Shown here in pieces: positions 16,346 to 24,586 of a stretch of DNA of 36,303 nt. The DNA comes from Bifidobacterium breve (GTDB lineage: Bacteria; Actinomycetota; Actinomycetes; S36-B12), in contig CAMCSO010000008.1 in the NCBI GenBank assembly GCA_945877545.1, positions 1 through 36,303 of the forward strand, written 5' to 3'. Each line of letters starts with the position of its first letter. Position 1 is the first letter of the stretch. A program made the translations under genes and the position numbers. The notes beneath the pieces were generated by a model. The model saw nothing but the letters and a program-made list of their open reading frames with translations, ran no database searches and was not told the DNA's origin.

Positions 16346-17640
16346 GAGCGACCGGCGGCGAGCGGGATTCGCCCAGCACTGCCCGCCATGGCACGCGCGT
16401 AGGTGTCGAGAAGTCCCGTCGTGGTGGCGGCCCACCCGAATGAGGCCGCATGCATTCGGGCGCCGCGCGAGAGCTCAGCGAGCCGCTCCGGATTGTCGAT
16501 GAGGTGACGCAGGACGGTCGCGTAGTCGCGGGGATCGTGACCCTCGACGAGGACCCCGCTCGTCTCATGGAGGACCGCCGTGCGAAGACCGCCGACGGCA
16601 GCAGCGACCACGGGGGTTCCGCACGCCTGTGCCTCGACGGCCACGAGCCCGAAGGACTCGGAATATGAGGGAACGACAGTGACGTCGGCGGCCCGGTACC
16701 AATCGGCGAGCATCTGACGATCCCCCGGCGGTTCGAATCGAACGATGTCGGCGATGCCGAGATCGGCTGCGAGGTCGCTCAGCGAGGTGGGGTGTTCGAG
16801 TCCGGTCCCTGACGGCCCGCCGCACACAACAACGAGCAGGCGTGATCGAAGCACAGGGTCGGTCTCGAGCAATCTCGCTGCCGCGCGCAGCAGGATGTCG
16901 GGCGCCTTGAGGGGCTGGATGCGTCCGACGAACAGGAGGATCACGGAATCCTCCGCGAGTCCGAGCCGACGTCGGGAGACACCGGGCTCACCGGGAGTGA
17001 ACTGCTCAAGATCGACTCCTGGGTGGACGACATCGACGGCCTGGGGATCGGCTCCGTAAAGGTCGATCAGTTGCCGGGCCTCATCGGCGGTGTTCGCCAC
17101 GAGCCGGGCGGCGGCGGCAACGACCTGTTCCTCGCCGATGACACGCACCATCGGCTCCGGGTTATCGCCATCCGCGAGTTCGAGATTCTTCACCTTCGCC
17201 ATGGTGTGCATTGAGTGGACGAGCGGTACGCCCCAGCGCTCTGAGGCCAGCCAACCCACCTGGCCCGAGAGCCAGTAGTGCGAGTGGATGAGGTCGAACC
17301 AGCCCTCAGGATGGGTTGCCTCCACCCGCATTACGCCCGATGTGACCGCGCACAACTGCCCGGGGAGATCTGCTTTGAGGAGGCCCTCGTACGGCCCCGC
17401 GGTGACATGCCGTACGAGCACTCCCGGGGCGAGTTCAAGGGCGGGCGGAAGATCCGACGAGGTTGCGCGAGTAAAGATCTCGACGGCGGTGCCGGCGGCG
17501 GCGATGCGCTTCGCGGTCTCGACGACGTAGACATTCATTCCGCCGGCGTCGCCAGTGCCGGGCTGGTCCAGCGGCGAGGTGTGGATAGAAAGAACGGCGA
17601 TTCGAGAGGGTAGAGAACTCATGAGTCGTTGTGCGGTCAC
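16342..17640 (-). CDS. mshA: D-inositol-3-phosphate glycosyltransferase
   Basis: The 432-residue GT-B (GT4) enzyme shows the MshA N-terminus [21 protein letters not shown], the linker motif [15 protein letters not shown] and the nucleotide-sugar EX7E region [16 protein letters not shown]. It joins UDP-GlcNAc to inositol-1-phosphate, the first step to mycothiol; mshD in this window does the last. GTG 17640 has GAGGTGA a few bases upstream, whereas ATG 17622 has no such site, so the GTG start is preferred. It heads the mshA-ybjN-gpmA operon and lies 39 bp after phoU on the same strand. Confidence 0.96.
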   Translation of the reverse strand: MTAQRLMSSLPSRIAVLSIHTSPLDQPGTGDAGGMNVYVVETAKRIAAAGTAVEIFTRATSSDLPPALELAPGVLVRHVTAGPYEGLLKADLPGQLCAVTSGVMRVEATHPEGWFDLIHSHYWLSGQVGWLASERWGVPLVHSMHTMAKVKNLELADGDNPEPMVRVIGEEQVVAAAARLVANTADEARQLIDLYGADPQAVDVVHPGVDLEQFTPGEPGVSRRRLGLAEDSVILLFVGRIQPLKAPDILLRAAARLLETDPVLRSRLLVVVCGGPSGTGLEHPTSLSDLAADLGIADIVRFEPPGDRQMLADWYRAADVTVVPSYSESFGLVAVEAQACGTPVVAAAVGGLRTAVLHETSGVLVEGHDPRDYATVLRHLIDNPERLAELSRGARMHAASFGWAATTTGLLDTYARAMAGSAGRIPLAAGRS

Positions 17641-17679
17641 GGTTCACCTCACCCTCGCGCATTCACCGTGGACGATAAT

Positions 17680-18339
17680 CTAATCCAGACTGACCCCGAC
17701 GTACGGCTCCCCGGTCACGATCGTGATGACGCGACGAGTCACGGAGACCGCGTGATCAGCGTAGCGCTCGTAGTAGCGGGAGAGCAGGGTCACGTCGATG
17801 GCTGCCTCCACTCCGTGGGTCCAGGATTCAGACAGGACGATTGTGAAGAGCTCACGGTGCAGGCGGTCCATCTCTTGATCGTGTGCGGCGATGTCGGCCG
17901 CGCGTGAGACGTCCTTCGTTGCAATGACAGCCCCGGTCTTGGAGACGATCGCTTCGGCGAGGCCGCCCATGACGGCGAATGTTCCACGAAGCTCCTGCGG
18001 AACTGCGGGCCTTGGGTAGCGCATCCGAGCCTGCTTCGCCACATGCTCAGCGAGGTCGCCCATGCGCTCGAGGGATGCGGCGATCCGAAGGGCCCCGATT
18101 ACAACGCGAAGGTCGCCGCCCACCGGCTGCTGAATGGCGAGGAGGTCAAAGCATCGTTCCTCGACAGCCGCGGTGAGCAAGTCAACTTCAGCATCCCCAT
18201 CGATGACGGCCTCGGCTACTCGAAGGTCGGCGTCGAGCAACGACCTGGTGGCCTGGTTCATCGCCGAACCCACCAGTCGGGTCATCTGCACGAGATCGTT
18301 GTTGACCGACACAAACTCGTCGCTATATTCGACTTTCAT
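17680..18339 (-). CDS. phoU: Phosphate-specific transport accessory protein PhoU
   Basis: The 219-residue all-helical protein has two PhoU repeats, each with an E/D-x3-D-type metal-binding motif (SLERMGDLAEHVAKQA in the first, SRYYERYADHAVSVTRR in the second). PhoU links the Pst phosphate transporter to the sensor kinase and keeps the Pho regulon off under high phosphate. It is divergent from senX3-regX3 across 177 bp holding PHO-box-like repeats. A TAAACT box sits 6 nt before the ATG. Confidence 0.95.
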   Translation of the reverse strand: MKVEYSDEFVSVNNDLVQMTRLVGSAMNQATRSLLDADLRVAEAVIDGDAEVDLLTAAVEERCFDLLAIQQPVGGDLRVVIGALRIAASLERMGDLAEHVAKQARMRYPRPAVPQELRGTFAVMGGLAEAIVSKTGAVIATKDVSRAADIAAHDQEMDRLHRELFTIVLSESWTHGVEAAIDVTLLSRYYERYADHAVSVTRRVITIVTGEPYVGVSLD

Positions 18340-18345
18340 GTACGA

Positions 18346-18351
18346 AGTTTA
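18346..18351 (-). promoter_or_regulatory. -10 box TAAACT for phoU (leaderless type)
   Basis: On the minus strand the sequence reads TAAACT-TCGTAC-ATG. The hexamer ends 6 nt before the phoU start codon, and no ribosome-binding site is present. Confidence 0.5.
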
Positions 18352-18423
18352 GAGAGGTTCGAAAGAATTCCGCTCAGTCCTTGAACATGTCGACTTCGCG
18401 AACAGTTGAGTATGTCATGGGAA

Positions 18424-18456
18424 ACTATACGAACACCCGATGAACCTCGGATGAAC
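18424..18456 (-). promoter_or_regulatory. PHO-box-like array: three tandem 11-bp units
   Basis: Read on the minus strand: GTTCATCCGAG, GTTCATCGGGT, GTTCGTATAGT, head to tail with an exact 11-bp period. Actinobacterial PhoP/RegX3-type regulators bind 11-bp direct repeats of the form GTTCAYYYR(G/C)G. The first two units fit well and the third is weaker. The array lies 61 bp before senX3 and 85 bp before phoU, so RegX3 could control both promoters. Confidence 0.7.
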
Positions 18457-18504
18457 CCTCGGTAGCAGCCCAGCGCATTGCGATCTGATCCCTCAGTTCG
18501 CCCG

Positions 18505-18510
18505 TAGGCT
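18505..18510 (+). promoter_or_regulatory. -10 box TAGGCT for senX3 (leaderless type)
   Basis: TAGGCT-TCACAC-GTG: the hexamer ends 6 nt before the senX3 GTG. It includes the in-frame TAG at 18505-18507 that rules out any upstream extension of senX3. Confidence 0.5.
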
Positions 18511-18516
18511 TCACAC

Positions 18517-19665
18517 GTGACTAGCAGACTCATCTCAGCAGATGCTCTGCGAAATGACGCCGTTGATTCGCGATCCGGCGGTCTTCCGGTCGTGCCAGAC
18601 GAGGTCGTTCGAGTCCTGAGTGTGCTTCCCTCCGCATCGCTGGTTGTAAGTGCCGATGGCGTGGTGCTCCGGGCGAGTGCTAGGAGCCAGGCGCTCGGGC
18701 TTGTCAGCCGCAGTTTCGTCACGGTGCCCGAGATCTCCCGTCTGATTGAAAAGGTTGCACTTGACGGAGAGGCTCGCGAGCAGGAGATGCGCGTTCGGCG
18801 GCCACCCCTCGGGCGCGAACTGCTTGAGCTCAGGGTCAGGATTGCTCCTCTGGGAACAGGCGCAATTCTCGTCCTCATCGACGACCTCGCCGAGGAGCGA
18901 AGAGTTGACGCGGTGAGGCGTGATTTCGTTGCGAACGTCAGCCATGAGCTCAAGACACCCGTCGGCGCACTGTCGCTGCTGGCCGAGGCGGTACTGGCGT
19001 CGAGTGAGGATCCGGGCCAGGTTCGTCACTTCGCCGAGCGCATGCAACTCGAGGCTGCCCGGCTCAGTCACCTCGTTCAGGACGTGATCGACCTGTCAAG
19101 GCTTCAGGGTGATGATCCTCACACCCATGCGGAAATCGTCGATGTTGATGACCTCGTCGACCGCTCGATCGACGAGGTTCGAACCGTCGCAACTGCCAGC
19201 AGCGTTGACTTCATCGTCGGGACGTCCACGCGCGCTTCGATCTACGGTGACCGCGGGCAATTGCAGACCGCGATTCGCAACCTCCTCGCCAATGCGGTGG
19301 CCTACTCACCGGAGGGCACGAGGGTGGCCATTGAGGCGCGCGTGACCGGTTCAATGGTCGAGATCATGGTGAAGGACCAAGGGATCGGCATCCCGACAAA
19401 CGATCTCGACCGAATATTCGAGCGCTTCTATCGGGTTGACCCCGCCCGCTCGCGGGTGACGGGCGGCACCGGCCTAGGCCTGTCGATTGTGAAGCACGTG
19501 TGTCAGAACCACGGTGGGGAGTGCACTGCGTGGTCCGAGGTTGGCGTCGGATCGACCTTCACCCTCAGACTGCCCCTGTATGGGTCCGACCCAGATTCGG
19601 TGCTGGAGGCGCAGCCCATCTCGCTTGAAAATGTTTCGATTCCGAATGCAGAGGTGCTCGCGTGA
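18517..19665 (+). CDS. senX3: Sensor histidine kinase SenX3 (no membrane helices)
   Basis: The 382-residue kinase has a PAS-like region (about 28-125), a dimerisation/phosphoacceptor helix with H143 in FVANVSHELKTPVGALSLLAE, and an ATPase domain with the N box (LQTAIRNLLANAVAYSPEG), G1 (KDQGIGI) and G2 (GGTGLGLSIVKHV). It is closest to SenX3, the phosphate-limitation kinase. Mycobacterial SenX3 begins with two transmembrane helices. Here the first residues are polar and an in-frame TAG lies four codons before the GTG, so the protein should be cytosolic. It overlaps regX3 (GTGA). Confidence 0.9.
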   Translation: MTSRLISADALRNDAVDSRSGGLPVVPDEVVRVLSVLPSASLVVSADGVVLRASARSQALGLVSRSFVTVPEISRLIEKVALDGEAREQEMRVRRPPLGRELLELRVRIAPLGTGAILVLIDDLAEERRVDAVRRDFVANVSHELKTPVGALSLLAEAVLASSEDPGQVRHFAERMQLEAARLSHLVQDVIDLSRLQGDDPHTHAEIVDVDDLVDRSIDEVRTVATASSVDFIVGTSTRASIYGDRGQLQTAIRNLLANAVAYSPEGTRVAIEARVTGSMVEIMVKDQGIGIPTNDLDRIFERFYRVDPARSRVTGGTGLGLSIVKHVCQNHGGECTAWSEVGVGSTFTLRLPLYGSDPDSVLEAQPISLENVSIPNAEVLA

Positions 19666-20342
19666 CGCGTTTGCTCGTAGTTGAGGACGAGGAGTCATTC
19701 TCGGACGCACTGTCGTTCATGCTGCGCCGTGAGGGGTACGAGGTTGTCGTCGCAGGCGATGGGCTCAAGGCCATGGATGAGTTTGACCGGCATGGTGCCG
19801 ATCTCGTGCTCCTTGACCTGATGCTCCCTGGGATTTCGGGGACTGAGGTGTGCCGGCTCATTCGCGCAAAGTCGACCGTGCCGATCATCATGCTCACCGC
19901 GAAGGACGGCGAGGTCGACAAGGTCGTGGGGCTCGAACTTGGCGCAGACGACTACGTCACGAAGCCGTTCTCGTCTCGGGAGTTGCTCGCTCGAGTTCGT
20001 GCCGTCCTCCGCAGACACGGCGAGATCGACGAGTTGCTCCCGGCGGTGGTTGAGGCAGGCCCGGTTCGACTTGACGTTGACCGGCATGCGGTCTCGGTTC
20101 GCGGTTCCACGGTGAGCCTGCCGCTGAAGGAATTCGACCTGCTGGAACTCCTCGTCCGGAACTCAGGAAGAGTCCTCACCCGCGCACAGTTAATCGACCG
20201 GGTGTGGGGGGCCGACTACGTCGGGGACACCAAGACCCTTGACGTACACATCAAGCGACTGCGAGCCAAGGTTGAGACCGATCCGGCGAATCCGGTCAAT
20301 ATTCAGACCGTTCGGGGCCTGGGCTACCGATTCGAGTCCTGA
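19662..20342 (+). CDS. regX3: Two-component response regulator RegX3
   Basis: The 226-residue OmpR/PhoB-type regulator has a receiver domain with acidic pocket VVEDEES, phosphoacceptor D52 in LLDLMLPG and lysine in DDYVTKPF. Its winged helix carries LPLKEFDLLELLVRNSGRVLTR and DVHIKRLRAKVE. SenX3 would phosphorylate it when phosphate is low, and it would then bind direct repeats such as those at 18424-18456. The GTG start overlaps the senX3 stop. It is convergent with lpqE. Confidence 0.95.
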   Translation: MTRLLVVEDEESFSDALSFMLRREGYEVVVAGDGLKAMDEFDRHGADLVLLDLMLPGISGTEVCRLIRAKSTVPIIMLTAKDGEVDKVVGLELGADDYVTKPFSSRELLARVRAVLRRHGEIDELLPAVVEAGPVRLDVDRHAVSVRGSTVSLPLKEFDLLELLVRNSGRVLTRAQLIDRVWGADYVGDTKTLDVHIKRLRAKVETDPANPVNIQTVRGLGYRFES

Positions 20343-20381
20343 TCGCTTGGCCGAGGGTGCTGCGGTCGGGGTGAAGTGCCG

Positions 20382-20912
20382 TTATCGGGGGGCGGATGCC
20401 GGATTCGGGGCGATGCCCTCATAGCTGCCGACCGCCGGAACGCTCAATACCGAGAAGGACGTCGTCCCGGCCCGCTCGAACTGCATCGTCACCGGGACGA
20501 AGGCGCTCGACGCGATGTTGAGGTCGTAGGTGTTCAGCCAGAAGTCGCTGTCGTAGCCGAAGTTCACTGCAGCGCTTGGTGCAAGTTCGCCGGCGCCGGG
20601 GGTGATGTAGGCGGGGACACCGTTGATCGTCAGGCCGACGAGGTGGTCGTGCTCCCGACCGGTATTCACGAGGGTCGTAATGAGCGTGCCGCTCGCCGAA
20701 CCCTCCGGGCCGGTAATGAGCGTCGCATTCTCGATGCGCAGATCACCGACGATCTGCTGCGTGCCGTTGCCGGAATTCATCGAACTCTGCGTGGTTGTTG
20801 TGGCGTCAGGTCCGTTGAAGCAGCCGGCTAGCAGCGGGGCCGCCGCGAGGGCGCATGCGCCAATGAGCAGGGCAGATCGTCGGGGGGTCAGATTCAGTCG
20901 TGTCGTCGTCAC
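20382..20912 (-). CDS. lpqE: LpqE-like lipoprotein
   Basis: The 176-residue protein has a twin-arginine-like N-terminus (TPRRSALL), a hydrophobic core and lipobox LLAGC (Cys31). It then has an immunoglobulin-like domain with DLRIENATLITGPEGSASGTLITTLVNTG. The location divergent from carD matches mycobacterial lpqE (Rv3584). Such domains resemble copper-chaperone-like folds, but no Met/His metal motif is obvious here. The GTG start sits 6 nt after a TACCCT box, so the mRNA is likely leaderless. Function is unknown. Confidence 0.8.
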   Translation of the reverse strand: MTTTRLNLTPRRSALLIGACALAAAPLLAGCFNGPDATTTTQSSMNSGNGTQQIVGDLRIENATLITGPEGSASGTLITTLVNTGREHDHLVGLTINGVPAYITPGAGELAPSAAVNFGYDSDFWLNTYDLNIASSAFVPVTMQFERAGTTSFSVLSVPAVGSYEGIAPNPASAPR

Positions 20913-20918
20913 AGCTCA

Positions 20919-20924
20919 AGGGTA
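20919..20924 (-). promoter_or_regulatory. -10 box TACCCT for lpqE (leaderless type)
   Basis: Minus strand TACCCT-TGAGCT-GTG: the hexamer ends 6 nt before the lpqE start, and no ribosome-binding site is present. Confidence 0.45.
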
Positions 20925-20955
20925 GCGGCAGGATTTCAGGCGTGCCGTCGCGTGG

Positions 20956-20961
20956 TAGCCT
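20956..20961 (+). promoter_or_regulatory. -10 box TAGCCT for the carD operon
   Basis: TAGCCT lies 26 nt before the carD ATG. A purine-rich ribosome-binding site (GGAAAGGGG, 20970-20978) follows at good spacing, so this promoter makes a short-leader mRNA, unlike the leaderless ones nearby. No good -35 box is visible. Confidence 0.45.
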
Positions 20962-20987
20962 AGGCCTTCGGAAAGGGGCTTCACTTC

Positions 20988-21470
20988 ATGGTTTTTAGCG
21001 TCGGCGACACTGTTGTTTACCCGCACCACGGGGCTGCACTCATAGAGGCTCTGGAAATTCGCACCGTTCGAGGTGAAGAACGCGAGTACCTCGTCCTTCG
21101 GGTTGCGCAGGGTGATCTCACCGTGCGGGTCCCCTCGGACAACGTCGACCTCGTCGGGGTCCGCGATGTGGTGAACCAAGAAGGCCTCGATCGCGTGTTC
21201 AACGTACTTCGCCAGCCCTACACCGAGGAGCCGACCAACTGGTCGCGCCGGTACAAGGCAAATCTCGAGAAACTTGCGTCAGGCGACGTCATTAAGGTTG
21301 CCGAGGTTGTTCGTGATCTGTGGCGCCGTGAACGAGAGCGGGGCCTGTCCGCAGGCGAGAAGCGCATGCTGGCGAAGGCTCGGCAGATCCTCGTAAGTGA
21401 ACTGGCCCTGGCCGAGAAGACCGATGAGGACAAAGCCGAGGCGATCCTCGACGAGGTCCTCGCCTCCTAG
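20988..21470 (+). CDS. carD: RNA polymerase-binding transcription regulator CarD
   Basis: The 160-residue product starts [20 protein letters not shown], the CarD/TRCF RNA-polymerase-interacting domain. The C-terminal helical DNA-binding part carries [17 protein letters not shown], with the conserved tryptophan that wedges the promoter bubble, and [17 protein letters not shown]-type helices. CarD stabilises open complexes, notably at rRNA promoters. It starts the carD-ispD-ispF operon, an order conserved in Actinobacteria. Confidence 0.97.
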   Translation: MVFSVGDTVVYPHHGAALIEALEIRTVRGEEREYLVLRVAQGDLTVRVPSDNVDLVGVRDVVNQEGLDRVFNVLRQPYTEEPTNWSRRYKANLEKLASGDVIKVAEVVRDLWRRERERGLSAGEKRMLAKARQILVSELALAEKTDEDKAEAILDEVLAS

Positions 21471-21476
21471 GTCGCG

Positions 21477-22196
21477 GTGACAGCCGAACGGCGAACCGCG
21501 GCCATCGTTCCCGCTGCGGGGCGCGGCGAGCGACTCGGTCCGGGCGCCCCAAAGGCACTTCGGTTGCTTGGGGGCGCTCCACTGCTCGTGCACGCTGTTC
21601 GGGCATTGAGTGCCTCGCATGCCATCGACTTGATCATCGTGGCGGCGCCCATCGACCAACTTGACCTCGTCCGCAACCTTCTCGATCAACCTGACCTTTC
21701 GACTGAGATCGAGGTGGTCGCAGGTGGCGAGTCTCGTCAGGAGTCGGTAGCCCTCGCGCTCCTGTCACTGCGCCCGGATATCGAGTTCGTTCTCGTGCAT
21801 GACGCGGCCCGGCCGCTCGCCCCGGTGGAACTCGTCGCCTCAGTTGCTGCGGCCTTGCACGCGGGAAACCCCGCAGTCGTACCGGGCCTTCCTGTCGTCG
21901 ATACGGTCAAGAAGGTAGATGGCGACGATTACGTGTTGGCGACGATCGATCGGCGCCCTCTGCGGGCGATCCAGACTCCCCAGGGCTTCGCTAGGGCCGT
22001 TCTTCAGTCGGCGCACGCATTGACCGACCAATATGAGAGTTCGACGACCGATGATGCGAGCCTAGTTGAGCTCTCTGGCCAACAGGTGCTCGTTATTCCC
22101 GGGCACGAGGAGGCATTCAAGGTGACCCGGCCCATCGACCTCGTGTTGGCCGAGGCCCTCCTCGCGCGCCGCCGGGCCTCTGGCAATGTTTCATGA
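21477..22196 (+). CDS. ispD: 2-C-methyl-D-erythritol 4-phosphate cytidylyltransferase
   Basis: The 239-residue protein begins [21 protein letters not shown], the CTP-binding glycine-rich loop of IspD. It also has [10 protein letters not shown] and DDASLVE in the expected order. It makes CDP-methylerythritol in the non-mevalonate isoprenoid pathway. The GTG start lies 6 bp after carD, and the stop overlaps ispF as ATGA. Confidence 0.96.
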   Translation: MTAERRTAAIVPAAGRGERLGPGAPKALRLLGGAPLLVHAVRALSASHAIDLIIVAAPIDQLDLVRNLLDQPDLSTEIEVVAGGESRQESVALALLSLRPDIEFVLVHDAARPLAPVELVASVAAALHAGNPAVVPGLPVVDTVKKVDGDDYVLATIDRRPLRAIQTPQGFARAVLQSAHALTDQYESSTTDDASLVELSGQQVLVIPGHEEAFKVTRPIDLVLAEALLARRRASGNVS

Positions 22197-22675
22197 ATGG
22201 CCTCCCCCTTATTGGGATCGGCACCGACGTGCACGCCTTCGCAGAGGGGAGGCCACTGTGGCTGGCCGGGCTCCTGTGGCCCGGCGAGACCGGACTCGCC
22301 GGACACTCCGATGCTGACGTCGCGGCGCATGCTCTTTGCGACGCACTCCTTTCGGCCGCCGGACTAGGTGATCTTGGCGAGGTGTTCGGGACCGATGATC
22401 CGAGGTGGTCCGAGGCAGCCGGGGTCACCCTCCTCGCGCACACTGCCCAAATTGTTCGTGATGCGGGCTTCACGATCGGAAACGGCTCAGTTCAGGTCAT
22501 CGGCAACCGGCCCCGGGTTGGCCGCCGTCGAGAGGAGGCGCAGGACGTCATGAGTGCCGCGATCGGTGCACCTGTCCGGGTTTCTGGCACGACCGCCGAC
22601 GGTCTTGGTCTCACCGGTAGGGGAGAGGGCGTGGCTGCGATCGCGGTGGCGACCGTGATGGCAGGGGTACGGTGA
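22193..22675 (+). CDS. ispF: 2-C-methyl-D-erythritol 2,4-cyclodiphosphate synthase
   Basis: The 160-residue protein has IGTDVHAF and [29 protein letters not shown], which supply the Asp and two His zinc ligands of IspF. The C-terminal part holds the KATTxxxLG-like stretch, here [22 protein letters not shown]. It cyclises CDP-methylerythritol 2-phosphate. It is translationally coupled to ispD. Confidence 0.96.
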   Translation: MNGLPLIGIGTDVHAFAEGRPLWLAGLLWPGETGLAGHSDADVAAHALCDALLSAAGLGDLGEVFGTDDPRWSEAAGVTLLAHTAQIVRDAGFTIGNGSVQVIGNRPRVGRRREEAQDVMSAAIGAPVRVSGTTADGLGLTGRGEGVAAIAVATVMAGVR

Positions 22676-22679
22676 GCGC

Positions 22680-23075
22680 ATGTTGATCGAGTTGCCCGAA
22701 TCAGTTTCAACGATCTTCGACGCGCCGGAGTTCGCCACCCTCGCGACCCTTCAAACGGACGGCCAGCCGCAGCTGTCCGTCGTATGGGTAGTGCGCGATG
22801 GCCACGACCTTCTCATGTCGACAGTCAAGGGTCGCCAGAAGCATCGCAACCTCGAGCGTGATCCGAGGGCGACGGTGCTCGTGTATCCCAAAGCGAACCC
22901 GTACTCGTATGTCGAGGTGCGGGGCACGGTGACGATGACCGAGCAGGGTGGGCGCGAGCTCATCGACCGTCTGAATCGGGAGTACACCGGCGGGGATCGT
23001 TACACGATGGACGACGGCACCGAAAATATCCGCGTTGTCATCCGGCTGATCCCGTCGAAAGTCATCGTGCTCTAG
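22680..23075 (+). CDS. PPOX-class (likely F420-dependent) oxidoreductase
   Basis: The 131-residue split-barrel protein reads FATLATLQTDGQPQLSVVWVVRDGHDLLMSTVKGRQKHRNLERDP, then YSYVEVRGTVTM. This is the pattern of Actinobacterial PPOX-class F420-dependent proteins (Rv1155-like); the basic KGRQKHRN segment usually binds the cofactor phosphate. F420 versus FMN cannot be settled by eye. It starts 4 bp after ispF and is probably in the same operon. The substrate is unknown. Confidence 0.85.
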   Translation: MLIELPESVSTIFDAPEFATLATLQTDGQPQLSVVWVVRDGHDLLMSTVKGRQKHRNLERDPRATVLVYPKANPYSYVEVRGTVTMTEQGGRELIDRLNREYTGGDRYTMDDGTENIRVVIRLIPSKVIVL

Positions 23076-23167
23076 CCCCTGTCGCGTCCACGCTCACCAT
23101 CCCCGCCGCCCGTCCAAGTATTTGAACCACGACATCGACCAACGACGAGAAGATCGGTAACCCCGCC

Positions 23168-24577
23168 GTGCCCCTATCCCTGTACGACACTGCTACGCGG
23201 GCCACCCGCGAGTTTGTCCCCATCGTCCCTAGCAAGGTTGGGATCTACCTATGCGGCGCGACCGTTCAGGCGCCGCCGCACGTGGGGCACATCCGAAGCG
23301 GCGTTTCGTTCGACGTCCTTCGTCGTTGGCTCATTGCGAGAGGCTACGACGTGACATTCGTCCGCAACGTCACCGATATCGATGACAAGATCATCCACAA
23401 CGCAGGACATGACGACCTGCCCTACTGGAACCTAGCCATGCGAAACGAGCGGGCATTTAGCCGGGCCTATGAGGTTCTCGGCTGCATTCCACCGACCTAC
23501 GAGCCACGCGCGACCGGTCACATCCCGGAGATGATCGCGTTGATGGAGCGGCTCATCGAGCGCAACCATGGCTACGCAGCGAAGGGCGATGTCTACTTCG
23601 ATGTGCGGAGTTTTGACGGCTACGGTTCGCTCAGCGGCCAGCGTATCGACGACATGCTCGCCTCACCTGACTCGGCAGCACAGGAGAAGCGTGACCCGCG
23701 CGACTTCGCTATGTGGAAGGCGGCCAAGCCCGGGGAGCCGGCATGGCAGTCGCCTTGGGGGCCGGGACGGCCGGGTTGGCATGTTGAATGCTCGGCGATG
23801 GCAGGCAAATACCTCGGGGAACAGTTTGACATTCATGGTGGCGGTCTAGACCTCATCTTCCCCCACCACGAGAACGAGATCGCGCAGTCCAAGGCGGCCG
23901 GCTGGGCGTTCGCGAACCTGTGGATGCATAACGCCTGGGTGACGACCTCGGGTGAAAAAATGAGCAAATCACTCGGAAATTCGCTCCTCGTTGAGGAGGT
24001 TGTTAAGCGGATCGCACCGGTCGAACTGCGCTATTACTTGGTCAGCGCCCACTACCGATCGATGCTCGAGTACTCCGACACATCGGTGGCAGAGGCCGGA
24101 CAGGGTTATCGCCGGATCGAGGGTTTCCTCCGGCGTTCCTGGGAGATGATTGGGGATGGTCGAGCGGTTCCGGAGGTAGATCCGGCGCTGCGTCTGCAAG
24201 GTTTCGACGATGCAATGGACAATGACCTAGCCGTGCCGCAGGCGCTAGCCGTTCTCCACGAGGAGGTTCGCCGAGGCAATGCCGCGCTCACGGCGCAAAA
24301 CATCACAGACGTGGAGGGAGCCTTTGGCGCGACCCTCGCCATGATCGACGTATTCGGCTTGAACCCCTGGGATCCGCTGTGGGCGACCGGTGAGAATGCG
24401 GGCACGCAGGCCACGGAGGTCATTGACGCCCTTGTGCAGGTGCTCATGAAGCAGCGGCAGGAGGCGAGGGCCCGCAAGGATTTCGCTGCTGCCGACGCAA
24501 TTCGTGACGGGCTGGACCAGATCGGCATACGGATCGAAGACACCGCGCAGGGCGCGCGCTGGACGCTTGAAAAGTAG
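23168..24577 (+). CDS. cysS: Cysteinyl-tRNA synthetase
   Basis: The 469-residue class I enzyme has the HIGH-type motif [10 protein letters not shown], zinc-site elements (YLCGATVQ at the start, [11 protein letters not shown], and [14 protein letters not shown]) and KMSKS in [10 protein letters not shown]. Length is normal. It charges tRNA-Cys. It begins with GTG 92 bp after the PPOX gene and lies 9 bp before rlmB, an order also known from mycobacteria (Rv3580c-Rv3579c). The mycothiol ligase MshC is a relative, but this protein has the full-length C-terminal domain of a true CysS. Confidence 0.96.
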   Translation: MPLSLYDTATRATREFVPIVPSKVGIYLCGATVQAPPHVGHIRSGVSFDVLRRWLIARGYDVTFVRNVTDIDDKIIHNAGHDDLPYWNLAMRNERAFSRAYEVLGCIPPTYEPRATGHIPEMIALMERLIERNHGYAAKGDVYFDVRSFDGYGSLSGQRIDDMLASPDSAAQEKRDPRDFAMWKAAKPGEPAWQSPWGPGRPGWHVECSAMAGKYLGEQFDIHGGGLDLIFPHHENEIAQSKAAGWAFANLWMHNAWVTTSGEKMSKSLGNSLLVEEVVKRIAPVELRYYLVSAHYRSMLEYSDTSVAEAGQGYRRIEGFLRRSWEMIGDGRAVPEVDPALRLQGFDDAMDNDLAVPQALAVLHEEVRRGNAALTAQNITDVEGAFGATLAMIDVFGLNPWDPLWATGENAGTQATEVIDALVQVLMKQRQEARARKDFAAADAIRDGLDQIGIRIEDTAQGARWTLEK

Positions 24578-24586
24578 GGACTGAAC

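Noticed and set aside
17642-17667. GTTCACC...ATTCACC pair between phoU and mshA as a second PHO box
   Set aside because: The two heptamers are 19 bp apart and do not keep the 11- or 22-bp period, and the first overlaps the mshA ribosome-binding site.
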